Source: an uncultured Pseudomonadota bacterium (GTDB taxonomy: Bacteria; Myxococcota; UBA796). From it: a stretch of DNA of 8,281 nucleotides. The stretch is taken from the NCBI GenBank assembly GCA_913040875.1, contig CAJWHX010000134.1, forward strand, positions 1-8,281, written 5' to 3'. Made by a program: the position numbers and the translations under genes. This document shows, one piece after another, positions 1 through 6,870 of this stretch (position 1 is its first letter; every line of letters begins with the position of its first letter). Under the pieces are notes generated by a model. The model did no database searches. It was not told where the DNA came from and saw only the letters and a program-made list of their open reading frames with translations.

Positions 1-998
1 TGCTCTGCGAAAAAATGAATCGTAAAGTATCCATTGTCGCGTTCTTCCTTACTGGGTCCCTCTCCAGGTTGGGGAAGTGCCTTCGTCCAAATCTGATGAC
101 GCAACCACTTTGAACCCACCATAGCCGCCATCAATGTTCCAAGACCCGTGGTGAGACTCATCGCCATCCACCAACCACGAATCCCTTTTGGAAAACCCAT
201 CGCCTCTGTGTATTGAAAGTCCTCGCCATACGGAAATCCATTCACAGCGTGCGACCTTCTGACAATACGTGTATTGGTGGGTGCCATGATAAACGGTGCC
301 GTCCACCGATTGGACAGCTGTTCAAATCGAACGCTCACTTGGTCACGACCATCCGGTCCTTTGAATTTTGGATCGGGATTGAGGGCGTAGGGATTTCTAA
401 ATAGTCTGGGCAAGTGAGGATTGTCGGGAAGTGAATCCAACATGTTGATCATCGAGGCAATCGTGCCACCGGAAAATCCTCCTTTCATCTTCCCTGTTCG
501 AGCGTGCACCGCCTTGGCGTACTGACCCGTTTGCTGATGAATGAACTCTTGCGTTACCAGAACCCCCAACTCGGAAGGAATCGAATCAAACCCACACGCG
601 TGAACGATGGAGACCCCTCGCTCGGTTGCCCGTTGATGGTGCGCATCAATACTTTGGCGAACAAAGGGAGACTCTCCGGTCAAGTCGCAATAATGGGTAC
701 ATTCATCTACACACAGTTCAACAAGCAAGTGACCATATTTGGAATAGGGACCGACTGTCGTACAGACCACTTCGGTCTGAGACACCATCTTCCTAAGACT
801 AAGTTCATCAAATGCATCGGCTATGATTATCGGTAGATCAACCCCTAAATCTGAAAGGACCTGTTTGCACTTCGCTTCATTTCGTCCACCGATTGCCAAC
901 CGGGTGTTGGGATGATTTGTTGCCAAGTACTCTACTACCAGCTTACCGGTAAAGCCTGTTGCACCCCACACCACAATGTCGTATGCTCGATTGGACAT
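1..998 (-). CDS. Saccharopine dehydrogenase-like NAD(P)-binding oxidoreductase (trans-acting enoyl reductase type), C-terminus cut off by window edge
   Basis: The frame is open from an ATG at 998 down to base 1, giving at least 332 residues; relatives are usually about 390-420, so the C-terminal tail lies outside. The N-terminus is a Rossmann fold with a GATGFTG dinucleotide loop at residues 12-18, followed by IGGRNEAK. The signature CGFDSIPSELG at 135-145 is typical of the saccharopine-dehydrogenase/SCCPDH-like family, which includes mycobacterial trans-acting enoyl reductases of lipid synthesis. A hydrophobic, Trp-rich stretch near residues 275-300 may touch the membrane. A purine-rich AGGGGGG lies a few bases upstream of the ATG and supports this start. 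Known for the family: reduction of lipid or polyketide intermediates in some members. The true substrate here is unknown, and no polyketide or lipid genes are visible next to it. It is divergent from the MnmD-like gene across 61 bp. Confidence 0.85.
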   Translation of the reverse strand, partial: MSNRAYDIVVWGATGFTGKLVVEYLATNHPNTRLAIGGRNEAKCKQVLSDLGVDLPIIIADAFDELSLRKMVSQTEVVCTTVGPYSKYGHLLVELCVDECTHYCDLTGESPFVRQSIDAHHQRATERGVSIVHACGFDSIPSELGVLVTQEFIHQQTGQYAKAVHARTGKMKGGFSGGTIASMINMLDSLPDNPHLPRLFRNPYALNPDPKFKGPDGRDQVSVRFEQLSNRWTAPFIMAPTNTRIVRRSHAVNGFPYGEDFQYTEAMGFPKGIRGWWMAMSLTTGLGTLMAAMVGSKWLRHQIWTKALPQPGEGPSKEERDNGYFTIHFFAE

Positions 999-1059
999 CT
1001 GCCCCCCTGACTGAATATGTACTATACCCAATCTATTATCCCATTCATTCGGATACGCG
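999..1059. promoter_or_regulatory. Short divergent intergenic region with candidate overlapping promoters
   Basis: Only 61 bp separate the start codons of the leftward oxidoreductase and the rightward methyltransferase, so both promoters must sit here or inside the genes. Candidate -10 hexamers are TATTAT at 1034-1039 (plus strand) and TATAGT, the complement of 1021-1026 (minus strand). No convincing -35 box goes with either. The rightward gene has no Shine-Dalgarno sequence before its ATG, so it may be translated from a very short leader. The region is inferred from layout more than from motif strength. Confidence 0.35.
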
Positions 1060-1812
1060 ATGTCCAAAAGACAATTGACCATTGACGATATAGAGCTGTG
1101 CCAAACAGAAGACCAATCTTGGACAGTTCTCCACAAAGAACTCGATGCCCATTACAGATCCACACACGGTGCGGAATCGGAATCCGAGTGGGTATTCATC
1201 AACGGCACGCGACTTCTTGAGCAAAAACAGTGGAACATCGCTGAGCTGGGTTTTGGTCTCGGTACAAATATTGCCACTGTACTGAAAGTTCGAGATACCT
1301 TAGTCGCACCACCGCCACTTCACTACATCGGGATCGATCACCAACCCATCCCGAGTGCCTTACTTTTGGAACTCATGCCGCAATCCAAGCATCGAGACTG
1401 GCTTGTCGCGTTGCTTAAACAAATAGAAGAAGGGACCGCTGTTGCTATAGTGGATATTGAAGAAGAGAATGTGAGGTTGGAATTGCACAGCTGTGACATC
1501 TCGAATGTCACCCTCACAGAGAAATGGGCGACCGCCTTCTTCCATGATCCCTTTGGTCCAAGCACCAATCCCGAGGCGTGGGGTGTAGACATCTTTGGTC
1601 GCATCCACTCTTGGATGACACCGGATGGAGTCTTAGCTACATATGGTGCTGCTGGTCACGCGCGTCGTGCAATGGCCAGTGCAGGTTTTTGGACAGCCAA
1701 GACAAAGGGCTTTGGACGAAAACGAGAAATGACCATCGCCAGCCCAAGTGACTCTTGCCTCTCCCATGGTACAGTGATTCGAAAATATCCACCCTACATG
1801 GAATACAGATGA
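1060..1812 (+). CDS. mnmD: MnmD/MnmC N-terminal-type tRNA wobble-uridine methyltransferase (DUF752)
   Basis: A 250-residue SAM-dependent methyltransferase resembling the N-terminal half of MnmC and stand-alone MnmD. These convert nm5(s2)U to mnm5(s2)U at the wobble base of certain tRNAs in the cytoplasm. Visible motifs are ELGFGLGTN at 62-70 (SAM-binding motif I), IGIDHQP in the next strand, DPFGPSTNPEAW at 163-174 (the family DxFxPxxNPxxW block), a GVLATYGAAGHARRAM stretch, and GFGRKREM at 217-224, the near-C-terminal family signature. The ATG at 1060 is the only reasonable start: an in-frame stop lies upstream at 1012-1014 with no start between. There is no clear ribosome binding site. The stop codon overlaps the next gene's start as ATGA, which implies translational coupling. 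The methyltransferase class is secure; the exact tRNA substrate is inferred from family and partner. Confidence 0.8.
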   Translation: MSKRQLTIDDIELCQTEDQSWTVLHKELDAHYRSTHGAESESEWVFINGTRLLEQKQWNIAELGFGLGTNIATVLKVRDTLVAPPPLHYIGIDHQPIPSALLLELMPQSKHRDWLVALLKQIEEGTAVAIVDIEEENVRLELHSCDISNVTLTEKWATAFFHDPFGPSTNPEAWGVDIFGRIHSWMTPDGVLATYGAAGHARRAMASAGFWTAKTKGFGRKREMTIASPSDSCLSHGTVIRKYPPYMEYR

Positions 1813-2954
1813 CACGCATCGCAATTGTTGGTGCAGGCTTGGCCGGATCCAGCCTAGTACACTGGCTTTTACAATCAGGCTTTGAAGGAGAACTGACACT
1901 CTTCGATGCTAATGATCCGATGACCGCTTCTGTAGGTCCGACGTTGCTCTGTCACCCTTTTCCCGGACGCTCTCTGGCACCACACCCTCATCTTCATCAC
2001 GCAGTTGCGGCGACACTTGAGCTATTGAACGATTGGAAACAGATGGCTCCAGAGTTGATTCGACCCACGAACATGTGGAGACCCCTCAAAGGCAGCAATC
2101 TGAAAAGACTCTCTCAATCTCATCGCGATTGGTGGATCAAAGGGGGTAGACACACCGCAATAAACCCATGGATAAACAATCCACCCACTATTGAATCCGT
2201 AACGGATAGTGATCTTGACGCCATTCCATCATTCAACACCCCCTATCCCGCTCTCAAAACTGGTCCAGCGTTCGCGATTGATGCAGGAGAACTCTTTCCA
2301 CTTGTCCATCAATCTTTTCAGAGTCAAGGAGTCTCTCTTGTCGAAGATACCGTCCACAATATCACTCGACATAACGATCAGTGGAGTGTCGAAACATCGT
2401 CAGAGAAAAAGTGTTTTGATCAAATCGTTCTCGCTTTTGGACGTCAAACGAAGTCTTGGTTCCCGCATCTAGATATCACATTGCAAAGTGGTAGTTTGAT
2501 GAAATCCAAGCCAAAACAAGAAACCCCGATTGAATCTCTAAGCCTGAATGGGCTCCACATTGGACAGCATCACGATGGGGATTGGGTATTTGGTTCCACC
2601 CGCTGGAGTTCAATTCGTCCTCACTTAGATACGGAAAAGCAAGAACTGTTACAGAGACTCAAAGACACTCTGCCATTTGCTCCTACCATGAAAGAAGACG
2701 GGTCGCGCATCTGGTCCGGTACAAGAACCATCTACGGTTCTGATCGGATGCCACTCTGTGGTGAATTGCCGCAACACCAAAACATTTTCGTATTGACAGC
2801 GCTCGGGTCCAAAGGATGGTTGTGGGGTCCATGGACCGCAAAACTCTTGCAGATGCGGTTGCAAAATAAGAAAGAAATAGATGGCTGGAATGTCGTGGAC
2901 TTGATGAGAGCCAATGCCGAGGATGGTTGGTACAGTCCATCTATTGAATCGTAA
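1809..2954 (+). CDS. FAD-dependent oxidoreductase of the MnmC C-terminal (MnmC1/DAO) type
   Basis: A 381-residue flavoprotein of the D-amino-acid-oxidase superfamily. The N-terminus has the FAD-binding GAGLAG loop at residues 8-13 and an acidic residue, D33, ending the second strand (LTLFDAND). The C-terminal part has RIWSGTRTIYGSDRMPLCGELP and then GSKGWLWGPWTAKLL from residue 333. This matches the closing FAD-binding segment of MnmC (GSRG followed by AAELL). In MnmC this domain oxidatively removes the carboxymethyl group of cmnm5(s2)U to give nm5(s2)U for the methyltransferase. The start at 1809 is preferred over an in-frame ATG at 1755 because it opens directly on the dinucleotide fold and overlaps the upstream stop by 4 bp. 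The segment after the FAD loop (ASVGPTLLCHPFPGR) differs from the GN-G-yP block I recall from MnmC, so another amine oxidase role is possible. Confidence 0.72.
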   Translation: MTRIAIVGAGLAGSSLVHWLLQSGFEGELTLFDANDPMTASVGPTLLCHPFPGRSLAPHPHLHHAVAATLELLNDWKQMAPELIRPTNMWRPLKGSNLKRLSQSHRDWWIKGGRHTAINPWINNPPTIESVTDSDLDAIPSFNTPYPALKTGPAFAIDAGELFPLVHQSFQSQGVSLVEDTVHNITRHNDQWSVETSSEKKCFDQIVLAFGRQTKSWFPHLDITLQSGSLMKSKPKQETPIESLSLNGLHIGQHHDGDWVFGSTRWSSIRPHLDTEKQELLQRLKDTLPFAPTMKEDGSRIWSGTRTIYGSDRMPLCGELPQHQNIFVLTALGSKGWLWGPWTAKLLQMRLQNKKEIDGWNVVDLMRANAEDGWYSPSIES

Positions 2955-2976
2955 ATCGCTCAATTTGTAAGTTGGA

Positions 2977-3060
2977 ATGACTTTTGCAAACCCAATCAGT
3001 GACACTACAAAAGCACTTGATGGCATTCATTGTCGCGCCAATGTCCTCAAGATTTGCTGA
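2977..3060 (+). CDS. Possible 27-residue leader peptide or chance small ORF
   Basis: An ATG at 2977 opens a 27-codon frame (begins MTFANPISDTTKALDGIHC, ends VLKIC) whose TGA at 3058-3060 coincides with the first bases of the terminator stem. That position is what a translated attenuator would need. Against it, there is no properly spaced Shine-Dalgarno site (only TTGGA directly against the ATG), no run of one regulatory amino acid, and a frame this short can occur by chance. I do not recognise the peptide. It is listed because of its position, not because coding is shown. Confidence 0.15.
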   Translation: MTFANPISDTTKALDGIHCRANVLKIC

Positions 3061-3105
3061 CCCACAGCTTTAGATGTAGTGAATCTCGGTTGTGGGTCTT
3101 TTTTT
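3059..3105 (+). terminator. Intrinsic (rho-independent) terminator
   Basis: GACCCACA at 3059-3066 pairs perfectly with TGTGGGTC at 3091-3098, and seven T residues follow at 3099-3105. Within the 24-base interval, AGAT and ATCT can form a small inner stem around gtagtga. It lies about 105 bp after the stop of the FAD oxidoreductase gene and about 75 bp before the MDR gene. It therefore separates the two transcription units, or acts as an attenuator for the second. Confidence 0.8.
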
Positions 3106-3178
3106 CAATCGTGGGTTGCTTTTCATCCACTCGAGGTTTCGGTTATGACAACATTACCATTCAAGTCTTGGAGTAATC

Positions 3179-4174
3179 ATGCGTGCCATTGTTCTTCCCA
3201 CTATTAATGAGCCTCTCACTGTACAAGATGTATCATCACCAGTCTTGAAAAAAGGCGAAGCAAAAGTCAAACTCAGTGCAGCCGCTTGGAACAAACGCGA
3301 TCATTGGATATCCAAAGGAAAATATCCCGGCATCCAAACGCCAGCTGTGCTTGGGTCTGATGGGTGTGGTGTGGTGACGGAGTGTCCAGATGAACCTCTA
3401 TGGGTAGGAAAGGATGTCCTCATATGCCCTAGCCTCAATTGGGGAAATAATCCTTCCTATCAAGCCATGAATTACACGATATTGGGCATGCCAACACAAG
3501 GCACTGCCGCCACTGAAATCTGTGTCCCAATCGCAAATCTCGCTGAGAAACCGACTCATTTATCGAATGTTGAAGCAAGTGCGATTCCATTGGCTGGGTT
3601 AACGGCTTGGCGAGCCGTATCCACCAAAGCAAATATCCAATCTGGTGAGACGGTATTGATCACTGGCATCGGCGGCGGAACGGCTGTTTTTGCCATGCAA
3701 TTTGCGCTGGCGATGGGCGCCACTGTATTTGTTACTTCTTCTTCTACCTCGAAGATTGAACGCGCTGTATCATTGGGAGCTGCTGGTGGTGTATTGTATA
3801 CCGAAGAGGACTGGGGAAAACAGTTGCAACGACTAAAACCTCGAGGTTTTGATGCCGTGATTGACTCTGCCGGTGGAAATGGTTTTGGTACCCTTATTCG
3901 ATTGCTCGGAATGGGAGGACGACTGGTATTCTTTGGTGGCACAGCAGGAAAATGGCCCGCACTTTTGCCTCAGTACATGTTCTTTAAGCAGATATCGATA
4001 CTGGCGACCACGATGGGTACCCCAGATGAATTTAAAGAGATGGTCAGTTTTATTGCGAAACATCAAATTGTGTCGATTGTCGACTCTACATTTGATATGA
4101 GCGATGCCCAACAGTCTTTAGAACGTCTCTCTCATCCCGATCGTTTTGGAAAAGTCACCCTTCGCATTCAATAG
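3179..4174 (+). CDS. Zinc-independent medium-chain dehydrogenase/reductase, NADPH:quinone oxidoreductase-like
   Basis: A 331-residue MDR-superfamily protein, the usual length for the family. The N-terminal GroES-like domain shows AAAWNKRDHWISKGKYP at about 34-50, with Asn38 where zinc alcohol dehydrogenases carry the catalytic Cys, then VLGSDGCGVV. No structural-zinc cysteine cluster is visible, so I call it zinc-independent. The Rossmann domain follows PLAGLTAWRAV and contains the coenzyme loop GIGGGTA from residue 163; later come FDAVIDSAGG and RLVFFGGTAG, and it ends LERLSHPDRFGKVTLRI. Such enzymes reduce quinones or activated double bonds with NADPH; the substrate cannot be read from sequence. 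The start is supported by GGAG at 3170-3173, five bases before the ATG. It follows a terminator, so it probably has its own promoter, but I see no strong one. It converges on the WecG-like gene. Confidence 0.85.
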   Translation: MRAIVLPTINEPLTVQDVSSPVLKKGEAKVKLSAAAWNKRDHWISKGKYPGIQTPAVLGSDGCGVVTECPDEPLWVGKDVLICPSLNWGNNPSYQAMNYTILGMPTQGTAATEICVPIANLAEKPTHLSNVEASAIPLAGLTAWRAVSTKANIQSGETVLITGIGGGTAVFAMQFALAMGATVFVTSSSTSKIERAVSLGAAGGVLYTEEDWGKQLQRLKPRGFDAVIDSAGGNGFGTLIRLLGMGGRLVFFGGTAGKWPALLPQYMFFKQISILATTMGTPDEFKEMVSFIAKHQIVSIVDSTFDMSDAQQSLERLSHPDRFGKVTLRIQ

Positions 4175-4945
4175 TTAGTTTTCTGGTGCCGGTTGGGGAA
4201 CCTCTAACCCCAAGACTTTACTCGCCAAAACCATCGCAACAAACTTAGGCATGTCGACGGCATTGCGCCTGAACATTCGACGTGGTTCTTGCTTCCATCG
4301 ATACGCCCATTCCAAACCAGCGCGCTGCACCCATCCGGGAGCTCGTTTGAATTTCCCTGCGACGACATCAAATGATCCCCCTACCCCCATGCAGAATGGG
4401 ATGTTCATGGTCTCTCTCCACCGGCCGAGGAAAATTTCTTTTTTGGGACTTGATATGGCTACAAAAAGCATGTCTGCCTGAGAGTCCCGAATATCTTCGG
4501 CAATTTGTTGTTCATCCGACTCATTGAAATATCCATTGCGATATCCAGCTATCTCGAGCTTGGGATACTTTTGACGATAGTGAGACACCGTTCGTTGTAC
4601 CACTTCTTCTTGAGCCCCTAGAAAATACGGTTTGAATCCATGTTCGGCAGCCAACCCAATTAGCGATTCCATCAAATCAATCCCCGTGACGCGTTCAGGC
4701 AAAGGACGCCCCAACAGTTTCGATGCCCATATCACCCCAATCCCATCAGCATTGATCACCTCACATTTTGAGAGGGTGTGCATAAACTCTGGATCTTCTA
4801 CCATGCGTAGGATGATCATGGTATTGATGGCCATGTGCTGAATTTTGTCACCTTGCTCGATGCTGGTCTGTATCCGGCGGATGGTTTCTTGCATGGTTAT
4901 GGCATCTACCGGTACACCCATAAATGCCGTTCTATCTTTTAACAT
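4175..4945 (-). CDS. WecG/TagA/CpsF-family (GT26) glycosyltransferase
   Basis: A 256-residue glycosyltransferase of the family that adds N-acetylmannosamine(-uronic acid) or a related sugar to a lipid-linked precursor at the inner face of the cytoplasmic membrane. It serves enterobacterial common antigen, teichoic acid or exopolysaccharide synthesis. Family blocks are present in order: NADGIGV at 65-71 with the conserved Asp67, PERVTGIDL at 83-91, YFLGA at 107-111, a YP-LEIAGYRNGYF stretch at 127-140, FVAISSPKKE at 161-170, GVGGSFDVVAGKFKRAP at 187-203, and GLEWAYRWKQEPRRMFRR at 210-227. The basic C-terminal tail is the part that associates with membrane in relatives. The ATG at 4945 is chosen because GGGAG (complement of 4950-4954) sits five bases upstream; an upstream TTG at 4957 would overlap that site. 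The sugar donor and polymer are unknown. Confidence 0.9.
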   Translation of the reverse strand: MLKDRTAFMGVPVDAITMQETIRRIQTSIEQGDKIQHMAINTMIILRMVEDPEFMHTLSKCEVINADGIGVIWASKLLGRPLPERVTGIDLMESLIGLAAEHGFKPYFLGAQEEVVQRTVSHYRQKYPKLEIAGYRNGYFNESDEQQIAEDIRDSQADMLFVAISSPKKEIFLGRWRETMNIPFCMGVGGSFDVVAGKFKRAPGWVQRAGLEWAYRWKQEPRRMFRRNAVDMPKFVAMVLASKVLGLEVPQPAPEN

Positions 4946-5141
4946 GTGCACTCCCAACTAACTTCACACACTCTATCGACATGAAACTGTTCAAGCAGTA
5001 GCAAAAATCGCATAATATTGCAAATACTTCACTTACGTTGAAGGTCTATTTTAGAGAATTTCAATGCACACTCCATAAAAATTGTATAGATCTTCCACGT
5101 GATGCCGAAGAATAACCGCATACACAGAGTGGGAGAACGCT
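4946..5141. promoter_or_regulatory. Divergent intergenic region between two glycosyltransferase genes
   Basis: These 196 bp separate a leftward WecG-like gene and a rightward GT4 gene, so promoters for both should lie here. AT-rich hexamers that could serve as -10 boxes are visible, such as CATAAT inside the segment around 5010-5020 and TATAGA near 5090. None is paired with a good -35 sequence at normal spacing, so no specific promoter is called. I see no hairpin, riboswitch or open frame that I would support. Confidence 0.35.
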
Positions 5142-6245
5142 ATGAAACGAGTCTTGGTGGTGGGTCCGTGGGCCGGAACTGGAGGGGTACACACTTTTAT
5201 GCGTAATCTGTGCATCCTGTCGAATTTAAATGAGCGTTGGGAATTCCAGCAATTTGATCTGTCTAGGCCTCCTAAGAAAACGATTGACAACAATGCGTAC
5301 AACTTTCTATCTAGCGATCCAAAACGACTGATAAAGAGCCTTTTGGTTACGGGCGGACATTTCGGAAAATTTCCGCTGGAAGTCCGAAAAGCCGATGTGG
5401 TCCAAATTCAAGCATCTGACCACTATGCCTTTTGGGAGCCGCTGTTGTATGCTCGGGTGGCGAAGTTACTTGGAAAACCCGTTGTCGTCCGGTTTGGGGG
5501 GTCTTTTGATAAGTTTTATGCTTCTTCCACTCCAACGCAGCAGAAAATGATTGAACGAGCGTTGCAAATTCCAGATGGACTGGTGGTATTGTCACACTGG
5601 TGGAAAGATCACTTCTCTCAGTACGTTGACGGCTCAAAGGTACACGTCATTCACAACGCAGTACCAACCCCTCCCACTCCCATCGACAGAAACTCTCGAG
5701 AAGGTAAACCTGTTGTGCTTTGGATTGCAGGGTTTGAAGCGAAACGCAAAGGAATTGATGTCATGTTGAATCTCGTAGAGCGATTGCACCACAAGGCTCA
5801 TTTTTTGTTTATCGCCGTCACAGATCAAGTCCGAGAAGTGATCGCTGAACGGGGACTGACTGAACACGTTGAAATGCACGGCGTTCAAAAACGAGAAACC
5901 TTGAACGAGGTGTTCTACCCTCGAGCAGATATCTTCATGCTTCCATCTTTTGGTGAAGGGTTTCCCAACTCGATGCTTGAAGCCATGGCGGCTGGTTTAC
6001 CATCTCTCAGTACCCCTGTAGGGGCCATCCCAGAGGTATTGGTTCCAGGAGAACATGGGTACATCAATGACCCTACTGACGCCGATGGCTTCTTTCGAGA
6101 CTTAACAGATTTGCTCGACAATCCAGAAAAAAGACGCGCGATGGGTCAAAACAGTTATGATCTGGTATCTTCAACATACCATTTGGATACAGTCTTTGAA
6201 AGATACACCAATCTTTGGCAACAATCCATCTTCACCCTAGCGTAG
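5142..6245 (+). CDS. GT4-family (GT-B fold) glycosyltransferase
   Basis: A 367-residue retaining glycosyltransferase of GT4 type. The N-terminal domain opens with VLVVGPWAGTGGVHTFMRNL, the glycine-rich acceptor loop, and later shows VVVRFGGSFDKF and LVVLSHWWKDHF leading to the linker HVIHNAVPTPP. The C-terminal domain starts KPVVLWIAGFEAKRKGIDVML, where sugar-nucleotide contacts lie. It contains the family EX7E motif, Glu272 to Glu280, within GEGFPNSMLEAMAAGLPSLSTPVGAIPEVL. There is no signal peptide or membrane segment, so it should act on the cytoplasmic face on a polysaccharide or glycolipid. GGGAGA at 5131-5136 is a good ribosome binding site for this ATG. It is divergent from the WecG-like gene and probably in an operon with the gene 8 bp downstream. 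Donor and acceptor cannot be named. Confidence 0.9.
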   Translation: MKRVLVVGPWAGTGGVHTFMRNLCILSNLNERWEFQQFDLSRPPKKTIDNNAYNFLSSDPKRLIKSLLVTGGHFGKFPLEVRKADVVQIQASDHYAFWEPLLYARVAKLLGKPVVVRFGGSFDKFYASSTPTQQKMIERALQIPDGLVVLSHWWKDHFSQYVDGSKVHVIHNAVPTPPTPIDRNSREGKPVVLWIAGFEAKRKGIDVMLNLVERLHHKAHFLFIAVTDQVREVIAERGLTEHVEMHGVQKRETLNEVFYPRADIFMLPSFGEGFPNSMLEAMAAGLPSLSTPVGAIPEVLVPGEHGYINDPTDADGFFRDLTDLLDNPEKRRAMGQNSYDLVSSTYHLDTVFERYTNLWQQSIFTLA

Positions 6246-6253
6246 AGTCCATC

Positions 6254-6754
6254 ATGACCACTAAAGAAGACCTCCTCAAATACATAGACCGACTCGAACA
6301 AGATATCCAGACTCTTCGGAAAATGGTTGTATCACTGCAGGACGATTCCGAAACAGAAGAAAATAGCGAACCCATCTCGGCTATACTCATTGATACAGAG
6401 TCGCCAGAAGACCTGACCGCACAGTTTTTGGTGGCCGCACAGCAACCTGACAGTGCCTCTCGCGATAAACTACTGGTACAATTGCTACACAGTTCGATCA
6501 TCAAACACCCTCCTGCAATGGACAGCTTCCTCAGATTTAGTTTCAAAACGCTGCAAAATCGCTGGAGTGACTACTTAACCGATTCTTCTGATCCGCACTC
6601 CTTTACCATCACGCGTCAGCAACGAAATGACCGAGGCGAATTGTCAGACTTGCGAATCTATTTGCAGGCCTCTCACCGCTCTCCGTGTCCCATTACCTTC
6701 CAACAGGACCCACTCTGCGAGATGCAATGGCGAGTGATCTCATCTTCTCTATAA
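6254..6754 (+). CDS. Uncharacterised protein with N-terminal coiled coil
   Basis: A 166-residue protein that I do not recognise. Residues 7-28 form a regular heptad pattern (L7, I11, L14, I18, L21, V25, L28), a short coiled coil likely used for dimerisation. An acidic linker follows (about 30-40), then a mixed alpha/beta-looking domain with NRWSDYL, an RNDRGELSDLRIYL stretch and a final EMQWRVIS strand. The ending could suit a small compact fold such as a cystatin/NTF2-like sheet, but this is only an impression. There is no signal peptide or membrane helix. The ATG at 6254 is preferred over an in-frame ATG at 6215 that would overlap the glycosyltransferase end by 31 bp. With it the gap is 8 bp, and an AGAG at 6244-6247 lies over the upstream stop. 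It is probably co-transcribed with the GT4 gene. Confidence 0.75.
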   Translation: MTTKEDLLKYIDRLEQDIQTLRKMVVSLQDDSETEENSEPISAILIDTESPEDLTAQFLVAAQQPDSASRDKLLVQLLHSSIIKHPPAMDSFLRFSFKTLQNRWSDYLTDSSDPHSFTITRQQRNDRGELSDLRIYLQASHRSPCPITFQQDPLCEMQWRVISSSL

Positions 6755-6870
6755 GAGAACCTGCATTCAATCCATTCGAGACGAAGAAAGAAGATCTATC
6801 CTGCAATTGACGAACCCTTTGAATAATGACACATTGTATGAAAACCACACCATTCATGTGAGAACCATAC

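Noticed and set aside
504..836. Plus-strand open frame of 110 codons
   Set aside because: It lies wholly inside the leftward saccharopine-dehydrogenase-like gene, whose family motifs run through it; the plus-strand product shows no recognisable domain.
1755..1808. Upstream in-frame start for the FAD oxidoreductase (18 extra residues)
   Set aside because: The extra residues would precede the beta strand that normally opens the flavoprotein, and the ATG at 1809 gives the classical ATGA overlap.
2649..3026. Minus-strand open frame of 125 codons
   Set aside because: It is antisense to the conserved C-terminal FAD-binding part of the oxidoreductase and has no domain or ribosome site.
3145..3207. 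Small open frame (20 codons) starting just before the MDR gene
   Set aside because: It overlaps the MDR start out of frame, has no ribosome site of its own and no recognisable content.
3556..3942. Minus-strand open frame of 128 codons
   Set aside because: It is antisense to the Rossmann domain of the MDR enzyme; composition is that expected of a complementary frame.
4193..4213. Hairpin TTGGGG / CCCCAA near the convergent gene ends
   Set aside because: It is inside the WecG-like coding sequence, has a 9-base loop and no T-run on either strand, so it is not a convincing terminator.
4946..4957. TTG start for the WecG-like gene, four residues longer
   Set aside because: The ATG at 4945 has a GGGAG site at correct spacing; the TTG start would overlap that site.
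6215..6253. Upstream in-frame ATG for the coiled-coil protein
   Set aside because: It lies inside the end of the glycosyltransferase gene and adds 13 residues outside the heptad pattern; the ATG at 6254 gives normal operon spacing.
6745..6759. Inverted repeat TTCTCT ata AGAGAA across the stop codon of the coiled-coil gene
   Set aside because: The stem is AT-rich with a three-base loop and no following T-run; probably chance.
6807..6812. TTGACG as a -35 box for the hydrolase gene
   Set aside because: No acceptable -10 hexamer lies 16-18 bp downstream.
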